Shown piece by piece: positions 32,160 to 40,693 of a stretch of 64,000 nt of DNA. Position 1 is the first letter of the stretch. Each line of letters opens with the position of its first letter. This DNA is from Occidentia massiliensis (GTDB lineage Bacteria > Pseudomonadota > Alphaproteobacteria > Rickettsiales > Rickettsiaceae), in the NCBI GenBank assembly GCA_000309075.1, contig CANJ01000021.1, positions 27,331-91,330 of the forward strand. The letters run 5' to 3'. A program made the translations under genes and the position numbers. The notes under the pieces are model-generated. The model had not been told where the DNA came from, did no database searches, and saw only the letters and a list, made by a program, of their open reading frames with translations.

Positions 32160-33610
32160 TAATTATTACTTAACTTATTAAGATAAAATTTAACTATTTC
32201 TATATCACTAAAATAAATTTTATTGTTACCTATAATCTGATAATCCTCATGCCCTTTGCCTGCTACAAGTAATATATCATTTTTTTTCATAACACTAATA
32301 GCATATTTTATAGCTTCTTCTCTATCAGCAACTTCTAAAGCTGATTTTGCTCCTTGCAAAATATTTTTTCTAATTTCTGCTGGATTTTCACTTCGTGGAT
32401 TGTCATTTGTTACTATAATGTAATCTGAAAGTTTTTGTGCTACTTCTCCCATTAACGCTCTTTTAGCCTTATCACGATCACCACCACAACCAAATACAAC
32501 TATAAGTTTAGCATTATCAGTTAATAACTCTCTAAGTTGTTGTAGTACTTCTGCCAATGCTTCAGGAGTATGAGCAAAATCTATAAAAACATATCTATTA
32601 TTTACCATAACACTTTCCAATCTTCCTTTTACTGGTTTTAAGTTAGGAAGTACCGGTATTAATTCCTTTAAACTAATACCAACATTTATAGCTAGTAACA
32701 TAGCAATTAATATATTAGTAGCTTGAAACCTACCTATTATTGGTACTTCAAACCAATAGTTATTATTTTCATACCTAAAATGTATTTTTTGCTTGTCAAG
32801 TGAAGTTTGAATATCAACTATTTTAAGCTGTCCTTGTAAACCAACAGTCAGTAGTTTTACATTAAAATCTTGCACTAGCTTATGCTTAATTTTTAGAAAT
32901 TTACTGATATCACTATTTATTATTGCTACCCCATTATTAATTAAATTTTCCTTAAAAAGCTTCAATTTAGCTTGAAAATAGTCCTCCATGGTTTTATGAT
33001 AATCCAAATGGTCACGACTGAAACTAGTAAAAGCTACTGCACTTGCTTTAATCCCTCTTAAGCGACCCTGTACGAGGCCATGGCTAGAAGCTTCAAAACT
33101 AACAAAATTAACTCCATTAGAACTAAGTTTATGTAATATATGCCTCATTGCAATATAACTTGGAGTAGTTAAAGAACCTAAACTTTTACTCTTAAACTCT
33201 TCATTTAAATTATAGCTTGAAGTTATTACGCCTAAAGTACCAATACTAGCAGCTTGCCTGCCTGTAAGAACACATAATTGCTGAAAATAATTTACTACTG
33301 AAGTTTTTCCATTTGTTCCAGTTACTGCTACTAGCTTCTGAGGAAACTGGCAATATAAATAACAAGCTGCTTCCTCTAAAGCTAGCTTTATGTCTTCTAC
33401 TACAATAACATTTCGATGCAAAACATCTTGAGGTTTATCAGTAACTACCAAAGCTCCCCTATCTAGAGCTTGGTTTATAAAGCAATTACCATCATAGGTT
33501 GATCCTTGTAATGCAAAAAATATATCTCCAGGCTTCAATAATTTTGAATCTGTAGAAATCTCACCTACATTAAATTTCTTAATTAGGGAAATAATTGAAT
33601 TAAATCTCAT
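32159..33610 (-). CDS. murE: UDP-MurNAc-L-Ala-D-Glu--meso-DAP ligase MurE
   Basis: Adds the third residue of the peptidoglycan stem peptide. The 483 residues contain the ATP loop TGTNGKTSVV, the S-x-H region EASSHGLVQGRL, FSRDHLDYH, and in the C-terminal domain VFGCGGDRDKAKR and TNDNPRSENP. The DNPR motif is typical of enzymes that add meso-diaminopimelate, consistent with the aspartate-pathway lysC gene in this window. It overlaps ftsI by eleven bases. Confidence 0.95.
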   Translation of the reverse strand: MRFNSIISLIKKFNVGEISTDSKLLKPGDIFFALQGSTYDGNCFINQALDRGALVVTDKPQDVLHRNVIVVEDIKLALEEAACYLYCQFPQKLVAVTGTNGKTSVVNYFQQLCVLTGRQAASIGTLGVITSSYNLNEEFKSKSLGSLTTPSYIAMRHILHKLSSNGVNFVSFEASSHGLVQGRLRGIKASAVAFTSFSRDHLDYHKTMEDYFQAKLKLFKENLINNGVAIINSDISKFLKIKHKLVQDFNVKLLTVGLQGQLKIVDIQTSLDKQKIHFRYENNNYWFEVPIIGRFQATNILIAMLLAINVGISLKELIPVLPNLKPVKGRLESVMVNNRYVFIDFAHTPEALAEVLQQLRELLTDNAKLIVVFGCGGDRDKAKRALMGEVAQKLSDYIIVTNDNPRSENPAEIRKNILQGAKSALEVADREEAIKYAISVMKKNDILLVAGKGHEDYQIIGNNKIYFSDIEIVKFYLNKLSNN

Positions 33611-35324
33611 CTTGAGTTTTATTATCGATTTTTATATCTTTTATATTATTAATCTCTTCATATGGCTGTATCCCATATAATATCCCGATTCTAGATATTA
33701 TCCTTCCAGCTGCTGGTACAGTAGTCCACCCAGCTGTAGCAAACCCGTGAGTAGATTTATTACCTTTAGGGTTATCAAGCATTAAGTATACTATATATTG
33801 TGGCTTTATCGATGGAAAAATTCCAAAAAATGAGGATCTACGACTATTTTTATCATATTTTTTCCCCTTAACTTTTTCTGCAGTACCACTTTTACCACCA
33901 ACTAAATAACCAGGTATATCTGCTTTTTTACTAGTACCATATTTAACTCCTAAACGTAACAAAGTATTAACTTCCTTTGAAGTATTACTATCAAAAACTT
34001 TTTTAGGAACTGGATAATTATTCTTTTCTCGCTTTATTAAAGTAATAGGGTATAAATATCCGCCATTAACAATAGGTATCATGGCTTGCAAAAAATGTAA
34101 GGGACTAATCGAAAGAGCATAACCATAAGAAATAGTTGCAGTACTAAGATCACTCCAATTATTTTCTGCAGGATATAAAGGAGTTGCTTTTTCTGGTAAC
34201 TCTATTTTCAATTGCTCAGTAAGACCTAATAACTTCAAATATTTTTTGAAATTATCTTTACCAACTTCTAAGGCAATTTGTACAACACCAACATTTGAAG
34301 AATGACAAAATATTTCCGCTATACTATGCCATCCTTCACGCTTTTTAACATCTTTAATCTGAAAGTTAGATACTTTTAAATTTGTAAGGTCATAAAGGTC
34401 GTTCATAGTCGTAGTTTTAGTATCAAATCCAATTGCCATAGTTAAAGTCTTAAGTACTGAACCAAACTCATAAACTCCTAGGCTTCCCTTATTAAAAAGT
34501 TGTTCTGAAGTAGCTTTTGCTGGGTAATGAGGATCAAAATCTGGCTTACTTACTAAAGCTAATATTTCACCATTGTTAGGGTCAGCTACTATTCCTACCC
34601 CTCCTATTGCATTAAATTCTTTTATAGCACTTTCTAATTCTTCATTTACTATATTCTGTACCCTAACATCAATACTTAAAACTAAAGGTTTATCAAATTC
34701 ATCTTGTTTTAAATAAAGATCACTATTAGTTAAAAATCCATGAAAACTTTTTTCTAATCCTGATAAACCTTGCATATCGACCCCAACATATCCTATAATA
34801 TGAGATAGAAGGTTACCATATGTATAAACTCTCTTATATTCTTTCTGAAACTCTAATCCTGGAATTCCTAAATTATAAACTTTTTCATGCTCTTTAGGAG
34901 TTAAATGACGCTTAACCCAAACAAATTTCTTATCACTATTTAAATCATCTAAAAGCTTCTTTTCATCTATATCTGTAAGAACTGTTTTAAGACCTTTAAC
35001 AGCTTGTTCAGCATTTATTATTTTTTCCGGATTTACAAAAACTGAAGGAGCAAACAAATTAATAGCAAGAACATTATTATTCCTATCAATAATCTTTTTT
35101 CTATGTTTTAAAGTTTTATTATCATTAAAGGAAAAATACTCTGAAGAATGTGTAGAAATCTCAATAATTCTAAGAGCAATTAGAAAAAAAATAACAAAAA
35201 AGCTTAGTGCAATAAATATTATTCTTCCCTTTAAAGAAGAACTCCATTGACTCAAAGGTAACAAATAATTATAATCATTAAAGTTAATAATTTTAAATAA
35301 AAAATTAAACAATATTCTTAACAT
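33600..35324 (-). CDS. ftsI: Division transpeptidase FtsI (PBP3)
   Basis: Class B penicillin-binding protein that cross-links septal peptidoglycan. The 574 residues have one membrane anchor (about 34-52), the pedestal region (HRKKIIDRNNNVLAINL) and the transpeptidase domain. The active site has S289-VL-K292 (GSVLKT), S342-S-N344 (HSSNVGV) and a late KSGTAEK. The starting ATG directly abuts the ftsL stop. Two class B enzymes (this one and mrdA) in one window show that both elongation and division synthesis are kept. Confidence 0.95.
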   Translation of the reverse strand: MLRILFNFLFKIINFNDYNYLLPLSQWSSSLKGRIIFIALSFFVIFFLIALRIIEISTHSSEYFSFNDNKTLKHRKKIIDRNNNVLAINLFAPSVFVNPEKIINAEQAVKGLKTVLTDIDEKKLLDDLNSDKKFVWVKRHLTPKEHEKVYNLGIPGLEFQKEYKRVYTYGNLLSHIIGYVGVDMQGLSGLEKSFHGFLTNSDLYLKQDEFDKPLVLSIDVRVQNIVNEELESAIKEFNAIGGVGIVADPNNGEILALVSKPDFDPHYPAKATSEQLFNKGSLGVYEFGSVLKTLTMAIGFDTKTTTMNDLYDLTNLKVSNFQIKDVKKREGWHSIAEIFCHSSNVGVVQIALEVGKDNFKKYLKLLGLTEQLKIELPEKATPLYPAENNWSDLSTATISYGYALSISPLHFLQAMIPIVNGGYLYPITLIKREKNNYPVPKKVFDSNTSKEVNTLLRLGVKYGTSKKADIPGYLVGGKSGTAEKVKGKKYDKNSRRSSFFGIFPSIKPQYIVYLMLDNPKGNKSTHGFATAGWTTVPAAGRIISRIGILYGIQPYEEINNIKDIKIDNKTQDEI

Positions 35325-35702
35325 TTATTTTATTTTTAGTTTTTTATAACGCCACTTTTTTATTCCTTTTTCCTGATCAATGTTGGACCTAAGAGGCTTT
35401 TCTAATTTATAATTATCATAAATAACTTTCTTTTTATTTAATAATAAATCTGCTGTCATCTGAGAAGTATGAATATTTTGGAGAATTAAATAACTAGAAG
35501 ATAACTTTCTTAATTTATCTGGAGAAATAAGATGAGATAACTCAGCTTTTATTACATTAATGTTATCAATCTCTTCTTTAATCTGCTTATTAACCTGTAT
35601 TAACTGATAATTAAGATTATTAACCTCATTTTTTAATGAAAATAAGAAATAACCTACAATAAATATCAGCATAACAACAACATAATTAACAATATCTAAC
35701 AT
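35325..35702 (-). CDS. ftsL: FtsL-like cell division protein
   Basis: A 125-residue bitopic protein. A single N-terminal membrane helix (about 3-22) is followed by a short coiled-coil stretch (about 24-60, KNEVNNLNYQLIQVNKQIKEE) and a polar C-terminus. FtsL sequences are hardly conserved, so the call rests on topology and on its place between rsmH and ftsI, where ftsL normally sits. It overlaps rsmH by 17 bases. Confidence 0.75.
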   Translation of the reverse strand: MLDIVNYVVVMLIFIVGYFLFSLKNEVNNLNYQLIQVNKQIKEEIDNINVIKAELSHLISPDKLRKLSSSYLILQNIHTSQMTADLLLNKKKVIYDNYKLEKPLRSNIDQEKGIKKWRYKKLKIK

Positions 35703-36744
35703 AGTCTTTATTATTAACTTGTACAGCCCTTAATTTAGCTGATCTAGACCTTGGATTTTTAATAATTTCATCTCTAGTAGGTGTTACTACTTTTTTTGTT
35801 AGTAAGTTAAATATTCCAGTTTGAGGCTGAGCCACAGAAAAATTATATTTTGACTTAGCTACTTTCTTAATTTTATTTCTCCTCATAAAATCTTTAACAA
35901 TACTATCCTCTAAAGAATGAAAACTTACCACTACAAGTCTACCATTAGCATTTAGTAAATTTAAACTTTGCTGTAAAAAAGATTCGAGAACCTGTAGTTC
36001 ATTATTAATAAAAATTCGAATGGCTTGAAAAGTTCTAGTTGCTGAATCAATTTTCCTCATCCTCCTACTACCAACAGCATTTCTTACAATCTCTGCTAAC
36101 TCAAATGTAGTGGTAATTGGTTTTTTAAACCTTGAGTTAATAATATGTTTAGCAATCTTACGAGCATTCCTTTCTTCTCCAAAATGATAAATAACATCTG
36201 CTAAATCTTGCTCAGAAGCTGTATTAATAAACTCTTCAGCCTTATAACCTTGTTGACTCATCCTCATATCAAGACTAGCATTGTAACGAAATGAGAACCC
36301 TCTTTTTGCTTCATCTAACTGCATAGAAGAAACTCCTAAATCTATTACTATACCATCTACTTTTACAGAATCTGATAAAATTTTGTAAGCCTCAACAAAA
36401 TTTCTACAATGAAAAACAAACCTATCTTGAAATTTTTGATGAAATTTATTAGCAACATCTATAACTATAGGGTCCTGATCAAAAGCAATAACTTTACAAT
36501 TACAACTTTCAAGAATTTGCTTACTATATCCTCCAGCACCAAATGTACAATCAAGATATAGTTGATTATCCTTGGGAGCAAGATAATTTAACATCTCTGT
36601 TACCATTACTGGAATGTGTAATTGATTGCTAATATTGTCCTTTTTACTAAAACTTGAAGCCAAAGAATGAGATAAGCCCAAGGTTAAATCCTTTAATATA
36701 ACTGTTTTATGCTCAATTACCATCCTTTCTATCCTTATAATCAA
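35686..36744 (-). CDS. rsmH: 16S rRNA m4C1402 methyltransferase RsmH (MraW)
   Basis: SAM-dependent methyltransferase that N4-methylates C1402 of 16S rRNA. The 352-residue ORF contains HIPVMVTEML, the SAM-binding DCTFGAGGYSKQIL, VIDLGVSSMQLD, RGFSFRYNASLDMRM, RTFQAIRIFINNEL and VVSFHSLEDSIVKDFM. About 40 residues precede the usual N-terminus. Starts at Met1, Met8 or a later non-ATG codon are all possible, so the true start is uncertain. It is the first visible gene of the wall/division operon; mraZ is not present in front of it. Confidence 0.93.
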   Translation of the reverse strand: MIIRIERMVIEHKTVILKDLTLGLSHSLASSFSKKDNISNQLHIPVMVTEMLNYLAPKDNQLYLDCTFGAGGYSKQILESCNCKVIAFDQDPIVIDVANKFHQKFQDRFVFHCRNFVEAYKILSDSVKVDGIVIDLGVSSMQLDEAKRGFSFRYNASLDMRMSQQGYKAEEFINTASEQDLADVIYHFGEERNARKIAKHIINSRFKKPITTTFELAEIVRNAVGSRRMRKIDSATRTFQAIRIFINNELQVLESFLQQSLNLLNANGRLVVVSFHSLEDSIVKDFMRRNKIKKVAKSKYNFSVAQPQTGIFNLLTKKVVTPTRDEIIKNPRSRSAKLRAVQVNNKDYVRYC

Positions 36745-37044
36745 AGCAGGTTTAGCAATATATAATATATAGACAGATTGTCTATTATTACCTTTCCAAC
36801 TTAAAATTACTTATTATGGTACCTAACTTTGGAAAGAATTTACTTCAAAATTCCTTACTTATTAATTAATTTATATTTCACAATAATTAAATAAAGAACT
36901 TTAATACCTATAAGGAAAGGTTATTATAAATAAATATAATTTGTCAATATATTTTATTAAATTATTAATATTAACTATTTATCCATTAAATAAATACACA
37001 GAAAATGTAAATACTTTATCTATATTTTTACAAAGTTTTAACCT
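36745..37044. other. Intergenic region, no gene seen
   Basis: About 300 AT-rich bases between rsmH and the end of dnaJ. It should carry the promoter of the rsmH-mraY operon, but no convincing site could be picked out, and there is no ORF or repeat. Confidence 0.45.
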
Positions 37045-38190
37045 TTATTCAATATCACCAGACCAAAGATTCTTTACTTTGTTAAAAAACCCACAACTTT
37101 CTGATTTATGTAGTTCTAGTTGTTGATCAAGATTCTTTAATAGTTCCTTTTGTTGATCTGTTAAATTCTTAGGTATTTCAATATTTATATGTACAATCAT
37201 ATCTCCATAACCAGAAGAACCAATAATTGGCATCCCCTTACCACTAAGTTTTAATTTTTCAGCATTTTGTGTTCCAGCTGGTACTTTAAGTATTATACTA
37301 TTTCCCATTAGGTCTTTAATTTTTACTTCTCCCCCTAATGCAGCTGTAGTAAATTTAATATTAATTCTATGATGTAGATCATGACCAACTACTTTAAAGT
37401 TTTTATGAGTGCTAATTGTAACAAAAACATATAAATCTCCTGTTCTTCCTCCTCTAATCCCACTTTCCCCTTCACCTTCAAGTTTGATTCTATTACCCTC
37501 TGTAATACCCTTTGGTATCTTTACTTCAAGAGTTTTTTCACTATGATATCTACCCTCGCCTGCACATTTTTTACAAGGATTTTTTATAATATATCCACTA
37601 CCATGACAAGTATTACAAGGCTGTTCAAAATAAAAAAAACCTTGTTTACTCCTTGTAACCCCACTTCCACGACAACTATAACAATCTGATACTACATCTT
37701 TACTATCTAAGCTTCCAGTCCCAGAACAGCTATTACATTTTATCTCAGTTTTAAACTTAATAACTTTAGTAACACCAGTAAATACTTCTTCTAATGTCAA
37801 ACTAGGGAGATTATATTTTAAATCAGATCCATTAATTTTTATAGAAGAACGTTTTGTCTGACGCTTTGCTCCCATAACATCACCAAAAAAATTCTGAAAA
37901 ATATCATTTATATCAACGTCACTAGCATTACCAAAGCCATAGCTATGTTGTTGCCCTCCTCCAGTATTAAAGGCAGAATGACCAAACTGATCATAAACTT
38001 TTTTCTTTTTCTCATCTCTTAACACATCATATGCTTCATTAATTTCTTTTATCTTTTCAGCAGCTTCTGCATTACCAGGATTACGGTCAGGATGATACTT
38101 CATCGCAAGCTTATGGTAAGCTTTCTTAATATCTGCCTGAGAAGCATCCTTAGATATCTCTAGAGTTTGGTAGTAATCTGGTTTAGACAT
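37045..38190 (-). CDS. dnaJ: Chaperone DnaJ
   Basis: Hsp40 co-chaperone that delivers substrates to DnaK and stimulates its ATPase. The 381 residues have an N-terminal J domain with the HPD motif (KYHPDRNPG) and a Gly/Phe linker. The zinc region has four CxxCxGxG repeats (CNSCSGTG, CYSCRGSG, CNTCHGSG, CKKCAGEG), and two substrate-binding beta domains follow. It is 148 bases downstream of dnaK on the same strand. Confidence 0.97.
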   Translation of the reverse strand: MSKPDYYQTLEISKDASQADIKKAYHKLAMKYHPDRNPGNAEAAEKIKEINEAYDVLRDEKKKKVYDQFGHSAFNTGGGQQHSYGFGNASDVDINDIFQNFFGDVMGAKRQTKRSSIKINGSDLKYNLPSLTLEEVFTGVTKVIKFKTEIKCNSCSGTGSLDSKDVVSDCYSCRGSGVTRSKQGFFYFEQPCNTCHGSGYIIKNPCKKCAGEGRYHSEKTLEVKIPKGITEGNRIKLEGEGESGIRGGRTGDLYVFVTISTHKNFKVVGHDLHHRINIKFTTAALGGEVKIKDLMGNSIILKVPAGTQNAEKLKLSGKGMPIIGSSGYGDMIVHINIEIPKNLTDQQKELLKNLDQQLELHKSESCGFFNKVKNLWSGDIE

Positions 38191-38338
38191 AAACTTTGTT
38201 AATTAATAGTATATTAAAAATTTTACAATATAACTCGTATCTAATACTTAATTATAACTAGAATGTTAATATTCTTTATAATATAATATATCCAAGCTCA
38301 ATAACTCATCTTTCAGAGTATAGTTAAAAATCAATAAG

Positions 38339-40252
38339 TTAATTTTTCTTGCTTAAATCTTCATACTCAGCTTCTACAACTTTATCATCTTTATTATCAT
38401 CCTTTTTATCTGAATCTGAAGGAGTTGAAGTTGACGCAGCTTGTTGTTTATACATTATTTCTCCAAGCTTAACACTAGCAGTGGTTAACGACTGTGTTTT
38501 TACTTTCATCTCTTCTATATTACCTGATTTAATAGCTTCTTTTAATTGATCAATTGCTTCTGTAATAGCCTCTTTGTCTTGTGCTGGAACTTGATCACCA
38601 TATTCTTTTAGGCTTTTCTCAACAGAATAAATCATACTGTCAGCTTGGTTTTTTACCTCTATAGATTCCTTACGTTGTTTATCCTCTTGTGAATATTTCT
38701 CAGCTTCTTGTACCATTCTTTCAATGTCTTCCTTACTTAACCCACTAGAAGCTTGAATAGTTACTTTTTGCTCTTTGTTAGTTGCCAAATCCTTAGCAGA
38801 TACATTTACAATACCATTTGCATCAATATCAAAAGTAACTTCAATTTTAGGCATTCCACGTGCTGCTGGTGGAATACCTTCAAGATTAAACTCACCCAGC
38901 ATTTTATTATCAGCAGCCATTTCTCTTTCTCCTTGGAAAACTCTAATTGTTACTGCAGGCTGATTATCTTCAGCGGTAGAAAATACTTGGCTCTTCTTTG
39001 TTGGAATAGTAGTATTACGATCAATTAGTTTAGTAAACACGCCCCCTAGAGTTTCTATACCTAAGGAAAGTGGTGTTACATCAAGTAATAACACATCTTT
39101 TATATCTCCTTGTAATACTCCAGCCTGTATAGCTGCTCCAAGCGCTACTACTTCATCAGGATTAACCCCTTTATGTGGTTCACGGTTAAAGAATGCCTTT
39201 ACAGTTTCAATAACTTTTGGCATTCTTGTCATACCACCTACTAATATAACTTCTTGGATATCCTGAGCTTTTAAACCAGCATCTTTTAATGCTTTCTTAC
39301 ATGGCTCAATTGTTCTAGTAATAAGGTCATCTACTAAAGATTCCAACTTGGCTCTAGTTAAAGTAATTTGCAGATGTTTTGGTCCAGATGCATCAGCAGT
39401 AATATAAGGTAAATTTATATCTGTTTGGTGTGTAGATGATAATTGCTTTTTTGCATTTTCAGCAGCATCTTTTAACCGTTGTAAAGCTAAAGGATCTTTT
39501 TTAATATCAATACCACTGGTTTTCTTAAATTCATCAGCAAGGTAATCTAGTACTCTCATATCAAAATCTTCACCACCAAGAAATGTATCTCCATTTGTTG
39601 ACTTTACTTCAAAGACACCATTACCACTTATCTCTAATATTGAAACATCAAATGTTCCTCCACCAAGATCATATACCACAATAGTTTTACTACCACCAGA
39701 TTTATCAAACCCATAAGCTAACGCAGCTGCAGTAGGTTCATTAATAATTCTTAATACTTCTAAACCTGCAATTTCTCCAGCATCTTTAGTAGCTTGACGC
39801 TGAGCATCATTAAAGTAAGCAGGTACAGTAATTACAGCCTTCTTAACTGGTTTTCCTAGGTAACTTTCAGCTGCAGATTTCATTGCTTGTAAAATATTAG
39901 CACCAACTTGACTAGGGGAATATTGTTTACCATTAATCTCTATCCAAGCATCTCTATTTACTTCAACAATTTTGTATGGTACTAACTTCTGATCTTTTTG
40001 TACTGTTGGATCATTAAAATTACGGCCAATTAATCTCTTACTAGCAAATACAGTATTCTCAGGATTAGTAATAGCTTGTCTTTTAGCAGCATCACCTATT
40101 AATTTTTCCCCAGCAGAAGTAAAGGCCACTATAGATGGTGTAACCCTTGCCCCTTCTTGATTTGGTATCACTACTGGCTTTTGGCCTTCCATAAAAGCAA
40201 CACAAGAATTTGTTGTTCCTAAGTCAATTCCTATTACTATTTCTTTTGACAT
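38339..40252 (-). CDS. dnaK: Chaperone DnaK (Hsp70)
   Basis: ATP-dependent chaperone. The 637 residues match the family. The nucleotide-binding domain has [35 protein letters not shown] and [12 protein letters not shown]. The interdomain linker ([13 protein letters not shown]) leads to the substrate-binding beta domain and the helical lid, with a low-complexity Gln/Ser/Asp tail. It is preceded by a plausible heat-shock promoter (40335-40362). Confidence 0.98.
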   Translation of the reverse strand: MSKEIVIGIDLGTTNSCVAFMEGQKPVVIPNQEGARVTPSIVAFTSAGEKLIGDAAKRQAITNPENTVFASKRLIGRNFNDPTVQKDQKLVPYKIVEVNRDAWIEINGKQYSPSQVGANILQAMKSAAESYLGKPVKKAVITVPAYFNDAQRQATKDAGEIAGLEVLRIINEPTAAALAYGFDKSGGSKTIVVYDLGGGTFDVSILEISGNGVFEVKSTNGDTFLGGEDFDMRVLDYLADEFKKTSGIDIKKDPLALQRLKDAAENAKKQLSSTHQTDINLPYITADASGPKHLQITLTRAKLESLVDDLITRTIEPCKKALKDAGLKAQDIQEVILVGGMTRMPKVIETVKAFFNREPHKGVNPDEVVALGAAIQAGVLQGDIKDVLLLDVTPLSLGIETLGGVFTKLIDRNTTIPTKKSQVFSTAEDNQPAVTIRVFQGEREMAADNKMLGEFNLEGIPPAARGMPKIEVTFDIDANGIVNVSAKDLATNKEQKVTIQASSGLSKEDIERMVQEAEKYSQEDKQRKESIEVKNQADSMIYSVEKSLKEYGDQVPAQDKEAITEAIDQLKEAIKSGNIEEMKVKTQSLTTASVKLGEIMYKQQAASTSTPSDSDKKDDNKDDKVVEAEYEDLSKKN

Positions 40253-40334
40253 TTTATCAACCTATAATTTTTTAAATTAATTAAAACTCAAGAAGAGATA
40301 TATATACCTTCTTAAAAAATTTCTAATATTCTTG

Positions 40335-40362
40335 ATATAGTGCAGTATATTTTTTTTACAAG
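40335..40362 (-). promoter_or_regulatory. Possible RpoH (heat shock) promoter of dnaK
   Basis: Read leftward: CTTG (40359-40362), an 18-base spacer, then CTATAT (40335-40340), about 80 bases upstream of the dnaK ATG. Alphaproteobacterial sigma-32 promoters have a CTTG -35 core and a C-Y-TAT-type -10 at this spacing. The match is partial and the region is AT-rich, so this is a suggestion. Confidence 0.4.
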
Positions 40363-40693
40363 ATACCTGAAAGTAATTTATCAAAATTTTTATGTTTTTT
40401 AAATGTCATATTGTGATCTTAACATTTCTTAATTATTAGAAATTATTAATTAATTTTACATCTATAATAAATAACGTTAACACTTATATTTTAGCAAGCA
40501 AGAAACAACATAGCATATTTAACAATATATGACTTCTAATAAGAAATAAAAAACTAATTCTTCAAGCAAAAAAATATAAATATAATTACACTTAACTAAC
40601 CTTTATAAATATTTTTATTATTATTATTATTTTTCTTTGATAAATGATTTCTTTGTTCTCCGTTTCTTTCATCATGAATTAAATTTTTGTCTT

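Noticed and set aside
36941..37126. 61-residue plus-strand frame upstream of dnaJ 3' end
   Set aside because: It is low-complexity, overlaps the dnaJ C-terminus antisense, and has no translation signal.
38349..39028. Open frames on the plus strand opposite dnaK
   Set aside because: They lie wholly antisense to a fully conserved chaperone gene, overlap one another, and show no family features; they are shadows of the real codons.
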